Source of the DNA: Rhizophagus irregularis
Taxonomy: Eukaryota; Glomeromycota; Glomeromycetes; Glomerales; Glomeraceae
Direction of reading: 5' to 3'
DNA: 64,000 nt
Assembly: GCF_026210795.1 (NCBI RefSeq)
Contig: NC_089433.1
Location: forward strand, 4,985,001-5,049,000
Shown here: positions 1-12,018 of the stretch, in pieces
Layout: every line of letters starts with the position of its first letter
Numbering within the stretch: position 1 is the stretch's first letter
Notes under the pieces: generated by a model
Told to the model about the DNA's origin: nothing
The model's database searches: none
The model's input: only the letters and a program-made list of their open reading frames with translations
Translations under genes and position numbers: made by a program

Positions 1-380
1 TAATTGCGATTTCTCTGATGTATTTGAGTTTTATTAATTGTAAGATATAAATAAAGAGATTATCTTTATCATCTATGAATACCCTGATAAATATTGTAGT
101 CTTGTGGCTTGTGGCTTATGTGGCTTAGGTCCGTCCGGCACGTAACGTCGTAACGTCGTAACGATGTACAACAATTTGGGTTTATAAGTTATAACAATCC
201 CTATAAAAAATTTTTTCCATGTTTTTTTTTCTTGTTACTTCCGTAAATGTATTGAATCCACGGAGTTTTTACAGAAACTATGGATAAAATTTTTTTACAG
301 GGAAGCAGGGAATATTTAACGTACTTTCAGCCATGAAGATAATAAAAAGAAAGAATAAGAAGAATAATAAAAGAATTAAA
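1..380. other. intergenic, no gene seen
   Basis: AT-rich sequence without a convincing reading frame. The only structure I see is a short direct repeat of a cgtaacgt-type unit near 138-165. Confidence 0.5.
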
Positions 381-643
381 ATGATGACCAAATTAAATAT
401 AGATGTTCTATAAAAATATTCTTCATTCTGCCTTTAGTAAATAAAACATTGAATGAGATTATTTTTCCAATTCTATGGAAAAATCCTTGGGAATATCTAA
501 TATACCGAAAGAGGAAATTTCGAGATTTAATCATTTTGTCTTTATCAAGTAAATCAAGAAATAAATTAAAAAATCAATATTCGGGTAACCTTAGATATAG
601 AAATGCTCTTCCAGTTCCTACTTATACTAATTCTAACAAATAA
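381..643 (+). pseudogene. F-box-type protein, N-terminal fragment, broken
   Basis: The start ATGATGACC (381) gives MMTKLNIDVL, then a TAA at 411. The next reading frame continues as LVNKTLNEIIFPILWKNPW and then a Ser/Arg/Lys-rich stretch. The order 'MxKLNxDVL ... LVNKxxxEIIxPILWKNPW' is the opening of the very large Glomeromycotina F-box family, whose members recruit substrates to SCF ubiquitin ligases. One stop and one frame change separate the two parts, and the leucine-rich C-terminal half that normally follows (several hundred residues) is absent. This is a truncated pseudogene. The family call rests on motif memory, not on an alignment. Confidence 0.6.
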
Positions 644-668
644 TCCATAAACAAAAACGGGTTGAATG

Positions 669-1007
669 CAGTGTTGGCCAGTGACTCAAATGACCTCAAA
701 TGACTCAAATGACTGGTCACGTGTCATTTGGGTCATTTCAACTTTAAATGACAAATGACCTAGTCATTTAAAAATTACATCATAATTCTGGCCAGAACTA
801 TTCATATAATTTCACTATTTCATGGATAAAATTTTCACATGATATTAGAAGTTCATAATTCTGGCCGGCATCATTAACTTGGCCTGAATTATAAAGCATT
901 AATTTTAAATGACTCAAATGACAAATGACCTAAATGACTAGGTCATTCGAAGGTCATTCGGAGGTCATCTCAAAATGGGCAAATGACCTAGTCATTTGCC
1001 ATCACTG
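669..1007. mobile_element. hAT-like MITE with perfect 8-bp target duplication
   Basis: The ends are CAGTGTTGGC and (reverse complement of the right end) CAGTGATGGC. The element is flanked on both sides by gttgaatg (661-668 and 1008-1015), an exact 8-bp direct repeat as expected for hAT insertion. The interior has no gene; it is made of many copies of AAATGAC / GTCATTT arranged in both orientations near the ends, plus two 'aattctggcc' motifs. It is non-autonomous, and the identical target duplication suggests fairly recent insertion. Confidence 0.85.
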
Positions 1008-1015
1008 GTTGAATG

Positions 1016-4000
1016 GGCATGAATGATGAAACAGATTTCCAATTATACTGTAACACCATAAAGCATTGTGCAAGTCAAGACTGGAGTAAAATATTCGATT
1101 GGAAGGTTTTGCAAAAAAAAAAATTCTACTGTATTTTAATTAAATTTTATTAGCGTTACATTTAATATTAAAAACATGATTACTATATGATAGAACGAAT
1201 CGTAATATTCAAGTATTTATTTTACAACCTATGCAAATTTATTAACATTATTTCCACATGTATTTCGTCTTCAATTTTTTTTGGCTTGAAAATAAACAAC
1301 GTAAAAAACAGTTTCGATTTTAAATATAAGTTTGTGATCAACGATATGTATCGAAAAATTCAAAGACTTAATAAACAATCTATTGGAGACTTGAATGCTG
1401 ACTTTGAAAATTTGAAACTTGCTCTTTAAAAAAAAAAAAATTAAAATAAAATAAAAAATTCCGAGTTTTTCTCGCTATGAAAATCTTGCTACTACACGTG
1501 ATCGTACCTGATGAAATTTTCAATTATGTAAATAAAAAATTTATTTTTACTGTTTATTTACGTACGTCAAATTTTTTTAAATGAAATCAGAATATTTTCT
1601 ATTTAGAAAAAATTAAAAAAATTTTCTTCTCCTTAAAATAAACTTTCTAAGACGGTAATTAGTAATTACCCTTTTATTACTTTTATTAGGAAAAAAGAGA
1701 AATAAGTACTACGAAGAAAGATAAATTAATATATTTCCTTATTCTGTTCCATCTATTAAAAAACACCTGAATCCCGAATCTACACAATTTTTTTTGTCTT
1801 TGTTTTTAACATACTACTGAACCAAATTTTATTAACATTTATTATTTATATTTACGTAGTTGTTATATATATTTAATAAAGTTCTTTTGTATACAATACG
1901 CGATAATAATACATTCCAAAATTGTTTTCATTACATTAAACATGGCAGGGAGCTTTAAATATTAACGAATGGTATTGAGATGAGATTTAATTTATTAAAT
2001 TTATCTTGCATTTGTGTTGAGTATCTATACCAATAGATTTATTATTAATATTCTATGATTGAAATGGTTGATTGAAATGGTCTCAGATGATTATGCCATT
2101 TGACAAAGAAAAATTTTTAGATAATTACTAGCAGTCACCCATTTCTTCGAAGGTGGAGGCGTGCTGCGCATTACACAATTCAAATTAATTTATTCAGGAT
2201 AATCTAAAAATCACAAATTTTTTTTAATTATATAGATTAATAATATGTTTGATGATATAAGTACACAATTCAATTTTATTTCGTCCTTCCTTGCTTGCAT
2301 TTTATGAAATATTTCTTTTATTTCATCGCTAATTAGTCATATAATTGTCCCAAATCAATCAATTTAAACAAACGGTACCACCCAATTAGGATGTGCTTTA
2401 AACATATGTGGACATATGTTTTTAAATTACCTTTGAAATTTCAAAAATAAGGGATTTTGATTGGCAATTTTAGTCGTATCCTCCTGATCCTCCTGATCAT
2501 AATTTTTACTATTAAACACAGTCCAGATGATCGACAAATCAAAGAATGTGGTTGCGTTTTGTGGCTAAAAAATTTGATAAAATAAATCCTTTAAAAAAAT
2601 AATTAATTAATTAACTTCATATCTGCTTCAAAGAATTTTTTCGTTAAATTCTCTACTAAACAATTATAGTCTTTTTAGTGCATCCTAAAGACTTAAAAGA
2701 TTGCATGTACGACAAACATACTACTTAGCGTTGTTCTCGTGATCAAAATAATTGCACACAATGCATAAAAATGCATTCTTATTTGTTCTGAAATCCTGAA
2801 ATTCGAATACTCGGCTGCATTTTGAATAATTATTATTAACTAACAACTATATATACGCCACATTAATAAAGGCGTTTACTGTACCATACTGATTAAGATA
2901 TTGCCTTTTGAGAATACTCCTATTTTATAAGACCCGGGTATTTTAATCAGTGCAGTACGGTAATAAATATACAGTATACACACCGTCTTTTAGGAAGAAT
3001 TTATATAATGGCGCACAGCAATGATGAAGGTAAAAAGTATAAAGCATGCATATTTGATACAAATTAGAATTATTCTAAAATTTTTAAAAAAATTTGCAAC
3101 ATAATAATAAAACTAGTATCAAATAGTACAAAGGAATCTGAAGGTAAAATATCTAATATAAAAAAAATTTTTGTAAATAATTTAATATTATCTCGTAAGT
3201 TAATAAATAGTTAAATTACTTATAGTATTTTAATATCTTATTATATTCTATACAAATAATTCATTTAATGATTAAAAATGCTATAGTTAGTATATTTTTT
3301 TAGTACATGAAACTCGAATGACTAATTTCTTTATTTAGTAATTAATGATATTATAGATGGTTAGTTATTACTTATTAAAGCCTTTATATTTATTTAATAT
3401 TTACATATAATTCATACTAATTATGTTTTTAAATAATTAGACTGTAAGTGATATATTTCATTTTATACTATGCATTCTCTTGTATAATATTTATGTCTAG
3501 TTTAATGTATTACAGGGTGTAAGTTATGCGTTGCTTATTTTTCTGACATTTTATATAATTCAAACAAACTAAATCTTTATTGGAAAAATTAATAATAATA
3601 TAGGGGGTAAGTAATTTATTTAATTCTGTTATTAGTAGTACATATTTATATATATTTTAATTAACTAAATTCTTTATTCAAATAATTTATTTTAGTTTGT
3701 AAGTTATATTAATTTTACTGTTCACTTAATATTTATAATATTTACATATGATTTAAGCTAATTAAACTCTTTATTTTAAAATAGTTATTAATAATATTAT
3801 AGATGGTAGGTTATTTAATTCTCGTTATATATTCATATTGTACTATTTACACAAAATTTAACTAACTAAATTCTTTATCTAAAAATTATTTGTTAATTTT
3901 TATTAGATAACAAGCTAATTTATTATTATATGTATTTTCTGGCATATAGTTTATACTAACTAATTTATTTTAATAAATTATCTAATTAGTGAGTAAGTTA

Positions 4001-4078
4001 TTCATTAATTTTATTATTGCATATTTTATGATTTTTAACAATTAAAATCATAGATTTGAAAAAAGTGAAAATGCAATT
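1016..4078. other. long AT-rich intergenic region
   Basis: No reading frame here resembles a protein family I know. An 80-codon frame at 1187-1429 is low-complexity and unsupported. A small palindromic element at 2877-2962 is listed separately. The stretch from 3000 to 4078 is almost pure A/T with scattered TTTATT/AATTAA words. Confidence 0.5.
2877..2962. repeat. 86-bp inverted-repeat element, mariner-like ends
   Basis: TACTGTACCATACTGATTAA at the left faces TTAATCAGTGCAGTACGGTA at the right, so the two ends pair imperfectly over about 20 bp and each finishes in TA. The size and TA ends suit a tiny Tc1/mariner-type MITE or solo palindrome. There is no coding capacity. Confidence 0.5.
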
Positions 4079-5263
4079 ATGGATAAATTTATTTCTGAAA
4101 AAAATCTAAAATGGTTTCCTTATAATAAATTTAAAAATGTTAAATATCTTGATAAAGGAGGATTTGATATATAATATAAAGCTATTTTGTTAGATGAAAA
4201 CAAAGTTATAATTCTTAAAAGTCTTAATAACTTGAATGAGAATTTAAATGAATTTTTGAATGAAGCATGATATATACAATATTTATTTTATTTTTGTAAT
4301 TTTTAATTATAATTTATTTATACTATTAATATCTAATTTTATTCCTTTATAGTGGATATATCATGAAAGTTGTTGAAATTATTAATTTAGATGGATTTAC
4401 AATGGATCCAGATACTTTGAATTTTATGGCAGTAATGGATTATGCGAATAAAGGGAATTTAAGAGGAAATTTAACAAAAGTAATTAAAAATAATTGGAAA
4501 CAAAAATTATACATTTTGTATAAAATCATTTTTGGGCTCTATAAATTACATGAACAAAATCTATTTCATGGTGATTTTCATGATGGCAATATTTAATTCA
4601 TAACTTTAAAAAGATAAAGAGAGTGAAGAAAATGAAGTAGGTGAAGAAGATGAAGTAAGTGAAGAAGATGAAGAAAGTGAAGAAGATGAAGAAAGTGGAA
4701 AAAGTGAAGTACATGAAAAAGATGAAGAAAGTAAAGAAAATGAAGAAACTGAAAAAGATGTAGTTTATATCAGTGATTTAGGATTATGTAGACCTGTAAA
4801 ATCTTCTTTAAAAAAAGATGATATTTTTGGAGTTATACCATTTATGGCACCTGAAGTTTTAAGAGGTAAATCTTATACTTAAGCTTGTGATATATATAGT
4901 TACTCTATGATTATGTGGGAATTTACATCTGGAGTTTCACCATTTAATGATAAAGCACATGATATACAACTTGGTTTAAATATTTGTAGAGGTGAACGTC
5001 CTGAGATTATTGAAAATACTCCATAATGCTATGTAAATTTAATGTTAAAATGTTGGGATGAGGATCCACTAAAAAGGCCATCTGTATTTAAAATGTTAAA
5101 TACTATTAAAAACTGGATTTTCCGTCCTAAATTTAAAGATATTAGCGAAGAATTAAAAAGTAACATCATGGAATTTATAAATGCACCAATTGAATATAAC
5201 AATCTTACTACTGAATCTCATGTTATACAAACCGCTTTCTCAACTTTAATAGTGGAAAATTAA
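4079..5263 (+). pseudogene. TKL-type protein kinase, decayed
   Basis: The kinase motifs are in order but interrupted: KWFPYNKFKNVKYLDKGGF (Gly loop), VIILKSL (VxxK lysine), FHGDFHDGNI (catalytic loop, with HGD in place of HRD), ISDLGLC (DLG metal site), MAPEVLRGKSYT, ACDIYSYSMIMWEFTSG, and the C-lobe end CWDEDPLKRPS. In-frame stops follow GGFDI, SYT and ENTP, and there is a further stop and frame change around the catalytic loop. The expected splice donor after NEA is lost. A run of Glu/Asp/Ser codons (4621-4760) sits between catalytic loop and DLG, where kinases normally have about 15 residues. Two stops (after SYT and ENTP) fall where paralogues usually have CAA. Not expressed as a kinase in this form. 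Confidence 0.8.
4621..4760 (+). repeat. acidic codon minisatellite inside the decayed kinase
   Basis: Tandem gaagatgaa / gtgaagaa units encode a run of Glu, Asp and Ser, in the same frame as the following ISDLGLC motif. The expansion lies between catalytic loop and metal-binding site. It may predate or follow decay of the gene. Confidence 0.75.
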
Positions 5264-6798
5264 ATGAAATTCTGGAAAGTGAATGCTTGGATGATTGTTT
5301 AATTGATGAATGAAGCTATTGGATATGTAATCTTATATCAAAATATTAAATTATTTTATATATGATTAGTTTATTTATTTAGTTAGTGAAAATTGATTAT
5401 TATAAAAATGTTTTCGTTTATAGTATAAAGTGATATTTGATATTGTACATTCAACAAAATTTTTTTTATTTTATTGGAATTATTTAAACACTAAGATTAG
5501 AGTAGTAAATATTTTACAAGTTTCTTAGTTTGTAATTTGAATAGTTCTTTCTATCTAATATTAAATATAATTTATTAAATTAATTTTATTCAAAATATTA
5601 AAAATTACAATGTATTAATTTTAACTAAAAAGATTTAATTTGATCGCTTGACTAAAGGATAAAACAAATGAATTTAGCAAAATAATATACATGTTTTTAT
5701 AATTCGTTTTGTACTTAGGGCTGCAATTTAATCCATATTAAAAATAAAAATAATATACTGTGTATTTATAATATCACTCTTTAAAAAAAAGCGCATCATG
5801 TGATAATTTCAAAAAGTTCAGTATGTGAAAATAAAATAAATTGGTAATGTTCACGAAAAATTAAGACTCACTATTCTGTAAAGTTTTTATTTTGTTCAGC
5901 TAGTAGGTAAATAAAAAAAGATATTTTATAATAAAATATGTATAAATTATATATTAAGTGGAAGCTTGCAGAAGTGCTTGCCAAACTAATGAGACAATTA
6001 AAAACAGATAATACCTTACATCAGCAAAAACCATTCAATTTCCAATTTATTAAAAAATAAAGATTTGGAGGAGTTACATAGAGTGTGATGTGGATGATGG
6101 AGATTGATGATAGTAAAAGAATGAATGTGAAAATACAACCAAGCTGTGCACGCACTCTTAATCGATTTGATATTTAAAGCCATGTATATAAACTTTGGAT
6201 TCTCAAAATTTCCTTTATAGTATAGTTAATAAAACCAATTTTCAGGGCTTTTATTTAAAAAAAATCTAGGGAGTAAATTAGTAAATCCAGTAAAAGTATT
6301 AATATTGTTATGAATAATGAAGTTGCTTTAATAAAATTAATATTTGAATGGTTCCATATCTGCTGAACAGTTCAAGCCGATTTCATTTAGCAAATTATTG
6401 AAAAATATGTATAGTTATTTCACTAAAAACATCTAATATTTAAGAACATTAATAAAAATTAACATTTATGTATTTTCATACTTGTTAAATGACACACTCC
6501 TTTATTTAATTGAAGTGTTAAAATTAATATTAAGAGATCCATAAAAACATATAAAAATACAGTTTTATAGCAATATTTCACATCTGAGTTCTTTAAAAAT
6601 ATTTATTTAATAGATTTCTAAAAAATATTTTTTATATGATAAAAAGAGAAAAAAAGTTTGTGGGAGAAATAATTTTGTTGTAGCTGTAAACAACAAACAA
6701 GTAAAGCTGTTCATATCACAAGATTCCATGTATGTATAAGGTACATAATGTAAGATGAAAAAAATTTTATGTACTTTATATTGTTATAACAAGTATCA
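5264..6798. other. intergenic, no gene seen
   Basis: AT-rich spacer between the convergent decayed kinase and the minus-strand N-lobe array gene. I see no coding frame, RNA gene or repeat that I can support. Confidence 0.5.
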
Positions 6799-8743
6799 TT
6801 ACCACCAATCTTCTGCATATTCAATTTTATTTTTATTTATCCTTGTCCATACCAGAACTAAAATATAATTATTTGTATCGGGATTTTGAGATATCCCATA
6901 CATATCATATGTTGAATATTTTTTAACCTAAATATAAAAATAAGGTAATAAATATATTATATTAATAGTATTAAGAATATTTTATAAGAATGTTATACCT
7001 CATTTATTAGAGAGTCAACAGAATTTAGTGAGTTATATAAATATTTTAAACCAACCATTTTACTTGAATCTCTTGTATATCTATCAAAATTCCAACCAAC
7101 ATAACATAATGGACCATTCTTCCAAATTGCGTAATATACTGTTAAACCATCATTATCTATTTCTTCAATTTCATCAAATTGATCATATGGTATCCATTCA
7201 AATACCACATCTTTATGGTTATTCATTTCTTGAATGAAATCGTCAATTTTTTCATTTCCACTAATAAAATTTGCTAAGTTCATGAAATTATTTTGAACCA
7301 AAATATAATCATTTGTATCTGGGTTTTGAGAAATTCCAAATAATACACCTTTTTTTGGTAAATATTTTTTAGCCTAATAATAAAATAATAAAAGAAATTA
7401 AGAAATTAATAATATTATTAAAAGTAAGTAAAATATTTATAAAAATCTTATACCTCATTTATTAGGAAATCAATAGAATTTTCTGAATTATGCAGACATC
7501 TTAAAGAAACTTCTATACTTGAATCTCGTGTATAATGTTGATACTGATAATTATAAAGTAATCGACCATCCTTCCATACTGCTGAATACATTGTAATAGA
7601 ATTAGTATTTTTGCCTATTTCTTCAATTTCATTAAATTGATTGTAGGGTATCCATTCAAATACTACATCATTATAATCATTAATTTTTAATTGTATCTCT
7701 TGAATAAAATCATCAATTTTTTTATCTCCACTCATCAACATAAAATTTTTTTGAACTAAAATATAGTCACTTGTATCAGGATTTTGAGATATTCCATATA
7801 TTTTAGTAATCTGTCTGCCGAATATACTTGTTAATTGCTTTTTAACCTGAATTGTGAATAAAAAGATAATTTAATTGAGATAAAAAAAAAATATTAAAAT
7901 ATTAGAAATATTTGTAGAATGTCTTACTTCATTTGTTAGAATTTCAATAGAATTTTGTGAGCTATGTAAATATTTTAAAGCAACATTTGTATTTGGTTCT
8001 CTTATATACCTCTTATTCAAATCACTGTAAAATAATGGACCATTCTTCCATATTGCTGAATGTACTGTTGTAAAATTATTTTTGCCTGATTCTTTAATTT
8101 TATCAAGTTGATTGTATGGTATCCATTCAAATACATCATCATAATGATTCATTATTTTTAATTGCATTTCTTGAATGAAATCATTAATTTTTTCATTTCC
8201 ACTGATCCAATTTGCTAAATTTATGGAATTATTTTGAACCAAAATATAATTATTTGTATCTGGATCTTGAGATATTCCATACAATGTAATAAATGCATTA
8301 TAATTTGTTGAATACATTTTAGCCTAGATACAAAAAAAAAATAGTAAATATATTAAATTAAAAAAGTATTTAAATATTTCAACATTTACCTCATTCATTA
8401 GAAAATCAATGGAATCTTGTGAGTTATGTAAGCATTTTAAAGCAACCTTTTTATTTGACACTCTTGTATATCCATTATACCAATTATAGTCAAATAATAT
8501 TGGACCGTCCTTCCATATTGCTGAATATAATGTTATAAGACCATTTTTATCTGTCTCTTTGATTTCATTAAACTGATTGTATGGTATCCATTCAAATACT
8601 ACATTATTTTTGTTATTGAATTTTAATTGCATTTCCTGGATGAAGTTATCAATCTTTTCATTTCTACTAGTCCAACATATAAGATTTCTTTTTAAATAAT
8701 TCAGAATGTTAGATGACTCTAAAGGATTTTTTTGGGGAAACAT
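6799..8743 (-). CDS. protein of four tandem kinase N-lobes, no C-lobe
   Basis: Model: complement(join(6799..6927, 6999..7373, 7454..7846, 7928..8323, 8390..8743)), 548 aa. All four introns are phase 0 and 66-81 bp, and every exon is a multiple of three. Exons 1-4 each carry one copy of the same module: an ISGNEKIDDFIQEMQ lead-in, VFEWIPYNQF, a degenerate Gly loop (KNGLITLYSAIWKDGP type), VALKCLHNSQ with the VAxK-type lysine (VGLKYL in exon 4), and an NE(V/A) end. After each junction follows GISQNPDTNNYILV, the beta4-5 region of family kinases, and the next module starts directly. There is no HRD loop, DFG or APE anywhere. The last exon ends shortly after a fifth GISQ segment. A full TKL kinase would need a C-lobe of about 200 aa. 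It may be a pseudokinase-like scaffold or decoy; catalysis is not expected. Start ATG at 8743 is the first in frame. Confidence 0.8.
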
Positions 8744-8951
8744 TATATAAAAGTGCAAAAAAATTTTATTAATAATAAACTATTTGATCATTATATATGT
8801 AACTAAAATTCCAAAAAAGGAATCTTGTATAATACAACTTAAATAAGCTTATGTAAATATTACATAAGCTTAGTAATATTTTTCAAAATGGATAAAAACG
8901 ATGTCAATCATGTAACACACAAAAATCACATATACGAAAAGAATTTAAATT

Positions 8952-9984
8952 AGTGCTTCGACCCGGATGAAAACCATCATCCGGATTACACAAAAAAAAA
9001 TCCAGATTTTATCCGGATTGATCCAGATTCTTTATCCGGGTCAAAAAATCTGGATAGAAAGTAGAAACCGAAATCCGGATTGGATTTACACTGATCGGCA
9101 ATAATTCTGGCCAGAATTCATAACTCCGACCGGAATTACAAATTTGTGTAATATTAAAAATTTTCGTGCCACTATGCTTAGCCGATAAAAAATTTTTCGC
9201 CCGGTGCTAAACTATTTTATCGGTGCCACGTGATATTAATTTCGGCCAGAATTACAAATTTGGCCAAAATTATCTAAAACCGCAAAATTTTCATAATTCC
9301 AATTTTATTCAATACTTTTCTTTAAAACAATTTCATATTATTTCAGCATTGTCTCAAACTATTGTTTAACATTCCTTTGTAAATTAACTAATTATGAAAT
9401 TTTGGGTAAACAAGATATTTTTATATACAACAATAGATTTAGGTTAGTAAGGCAATTTTTAAAATGTTAAAAAGGATTTATTTCTTCTTTCAAAAATTAA
9501 AGAATCATTTGAATCAAATTATAAAACGCTAAGATTTTAATTTTTGAAAAAGGTTGTTATAATTACTGTATATAAATTTTAAAATATCTCAATTTTTTGT
9601 AATTTGATCTGATAATTATTATTTCATTGTAAAAAAAATAATATAAAATTTTTTTCTTTTGAACATTTGAATGCGAAAAATGATTCTTTGTTTAGTAAAT
9701 TATTACATTTTAAACTTCAGTTGATCAACATGCGTAAGTGTTTTAGGTGTTTTCACTTTCAGTACTTAAAATGTTTGTCTATGGTCGCACTTTAATGAAA
9801 AAATTTATATACTTATTTCTATAAATAATTTGTAAATCTTATTGTATGAAGTTACGGTGCTATGCAAAAAAAATAGGATATTTTTCATCCGGATTATAAT
9901 CTGGATGAAAACCACAAAATCCGGATATCTGAAAAAAAAATATCCAGATTGATCCAGATCAATCTAGATACGGGTCGAAGCACT
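8952..9984. mobile_element. non-autonomous TIR element, 1.03 kb
   Basis: The ends are AGTGCTTCGACCCG and its reverse complement. Both flanks carry aatttaaatt (8942-8951 and 9985-9994), identical as a direct repeat though also palindromic, so the target duplication could be shorter than 10 bp. Subterminal regions are full of ATCCGGATT / GATCCAGATT words in both orientations. There is no gene inside. The middle contains several 'ttctggccagaatt' motifs shared with other repeats in this window. A hAT (8 bp) or Mutator-type (9-10 bp) origin fits; I cannot decide. Confidence 0.7.
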
Positions 9985-10237
9985 AATTTAAATTTTTATA
10001 ACTTTGAGCAAAAAAAATTTTAGATAAATACACACTTTATACCATATATATATGTTTATAAAGTTAAAGTTTGACAGGAAATATTTAGAAATTAGAGGTT
10101 TAATGAATACTGTATAATTGAAAAAAAAAAAAAACTCTTTCCCGTGGGACTAAAAATTATTAGAAATCCGCAGTAAGGAAACTAAAATTACAAAAATATA
10201 AAATAAATTTTATTTTCTTATTAAAATACTAATAAAA

Positions 10238-11509
10238 ATGGAGTCATACCGAGGGCAAGAGGAGTTCGAGGAACACATCTTAAAAGAAGTCAAGTCATTT
10301 GTTGGAAAAAATTTTACAAAAGCCAACTCTAGACATAAAGACGAGATAGAGAATATTTTCGACAAAATATTTTTCAGGACGCTAAAAACACATAGGCTAC
10401 TAGTGGAAATAAGTAATATAACTGGCATAAAAGGTGAAAATATAAAAATAATAGCCAGGAGTATACTGAGGTTCGCATATAGAGACCACGATAATGACGT
10501 TAAAAGAATTGGAAACCAGAATATTCGCCTTCGTTCATGGCTGCGGCAGGCGCAGCAAAAACCTTCGACACATGATACACAACTAGATAAAGAAATAGAA
10601 TGCGAGTTAAAAACACCAATCAAAAACGTCTCGGAACAAAGAAAAATGCCGAAAAATAAAAAACGTGAAAAAAAATCAGTTAAGGAAATTGTGCTCCCAT
10701 CAAATGATGATCAGATATCGATCCAAAAAAATACTGGGGCTCAGAGTACAACATCACGTGATATTTTATTTTACGACATACCATCAAGATATAGTGAGGA
10801 AGAGGTAGTCAATGCCATAAATCAATTAGGCAAGGTACACAGAATTAGAATCAAAAAACATTACAAATACCAATCAGTAAGAGCGGACATATCATTATTG
10901 GAAGATTATGAGACATCCTTTTTAAATGGGGTATGGAAGGAGAAAGTGCTAATAGGAAGCAACGATAAAAATAAAAAAGTCATTGACGTTCGTTGGTTCA
11001 AAGGAGATAGGACTGTTAAAGACATAAAAGAAAAATGCAAGTGGAAAGCTTACAAAGTAATATCTACGAATTACTACCAAGATATAGCGAGAAAAAATTA
11101 TACTTTTGAGTATGGAAAAATTGCTCGCTTTGGAAATAAGACAGTTTTCCTGGCGTATTTTAAAGATGAAGATCAATTGAACAATGCAATCGCTCTGGAC
11201 GGCGGGATTACAGATCAAGCCTGGATTATTCACAGAAAACGTCAAGATGGCGCGCCGAAGAAGTCAACAAAAGAGGTCCTTCTGAGGGCGCTAATCAGCA
11301 TGGTCCCGAATAATAAAAAAGAAGAGCTGATAACGACAACCGTGACGTCACCAACAATTATGAAAGATGTAACCACGGAAGAGGTAGTCGATACCGTTAA
11401 TAAATATAGGAAAAACCTGCTGAGTGAAAAGCAAGTAAAAACGATATCGCATCCAATAAAAGATTATACTTCACCAGATAACGTGGTTAAAGTAATTGAA
11501 GAGTACTGA
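10238..11509 (+). CDS. RRM-containing ORF1-like protein of the retroposon
   Basis: An uninterrupted 423-aa frame. The N-terminal 100 residues are charged and helical. Residues 130-150 are very basic (KKREKK). About residues 173-255 look like an RRM: ILFYDIP fits RNP2 and YQSVRADI fits RNP1, with the usual spacing. A second charged domain follows (DVRWFKGDRT, YYQDIARKNYTF, KTVFLAYFKDEDQLNNAI) which may be a second, weaker RRM-like fold. Nucleic-acid binding and packaging of element RNA is the expected role of such ORF1 proteins; this is inferred. The ORF ends in TGA, and the same frame stays open for 57 more codons from ATG 11519. Confidence 0.65.
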   Translation: MESYRGQEEFEEHILKEVKSFVGKNFTKANSRHKDEIENIFDKIFFRTLKTHRLLVEISNITGIKGENIKIIARSILRFAYRDHDNDVKRIGNQNIRLRSWLRQAQQKPSTHDTQLDKEIECELKTPIKNVSEQRKMPKNKKREKKSVKEIVLPSNDDQISIQKNTGAQSTTSRDILFYDIPSRYSEEEVVNAINQLGKVHRIRIKKHYKYQSVRADISLLEDYETSFLNGVWKEKVLIGSNDKNKKVIDVRWFKGDRTVKDIKEKCKWKAYKVISTNYYQDIARKNYTFEYGKIARFGNKTVFLAYFKDEDQLNNAIALDGGITDQAWIIHRKRQDGAPKKSTKEVLLRALISMVPNNKKEELITTTVTSPTIMKDVTTEEVVDTVNKYRKNLLSEKQVKTISHPIKDYTSPDNVVKVIEEY

Positions 11510-11518
11510 GAAGAGATA

Positions 11519-12018
11519 ATGGTTGAATATAATAAAGTGACGTTACCAGTTGAAGATGACAACATGATAAAAGTCTACGACAAAAACCACCCACTGAGTA
11601 AAGCGAGGATTTCTTTATTCAAAAAAAGCGTCAGTGACAAAAAGGGAAGAAGTCAGAGCGTTCTACAAATGGAGAAAAAACTGTGTCTCTGATAGAATTA
11701 CATGAATACAACAAAGTTAACGCTGATTGTACTAAACGTTTACCATCACAAAACAATAGGTCTTCATTTACCGTTTCAAACTGTAACCCATTTATAATAG
11801 GACCAGGTAATGGTTTTTCATCATCATCGGATGATGAAGAACATATAAAAGAAGTCAAGAAGCGTATAAAGAAAAAACAGGGAACGCGAAGTGACACAGA
11901 ATACAAAGAGACTGGAGATGGCTTTAGAGAAGTCAAAAAAGAAAGAAAACCCTGGGCCAGAAAACCTGGAAGCAGGATGTGCCGTAAAAAGAAGAAAAAG
12001 GGTCAAAACAAAAAATAG
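11519..12018 (+). CDS. downstream short frames of the retroposon
   Basis: ATG 11519 opens 57 codons in the same frame as ORF1, ending at 11692. An overlapping frame from about 11683 runs to 12018 and encodes a Ser/Asp patch (SSSSDDEEH) followed by a strongly basic tail (KKRIKKKQG, CRKKKKKGQ). Together they may once have been a C-terminal extension of ORF1 or a second small ORF. There is no recognisable enzyme domain and I cannot name the family. Confidence 0.35.

Noticed and set aside
1187-1429. 80-codon plus-strand frame
   Set aside because: Weakly protein-like end (LNADFENLKLAL) but no family match, no partner exon and a composition like its flanks.
10210-10623. Minus-strand frames opposite the retroposon ORF1
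   Set aside because: Shadows of a 423-codon RRM frame that has clear codon structure.
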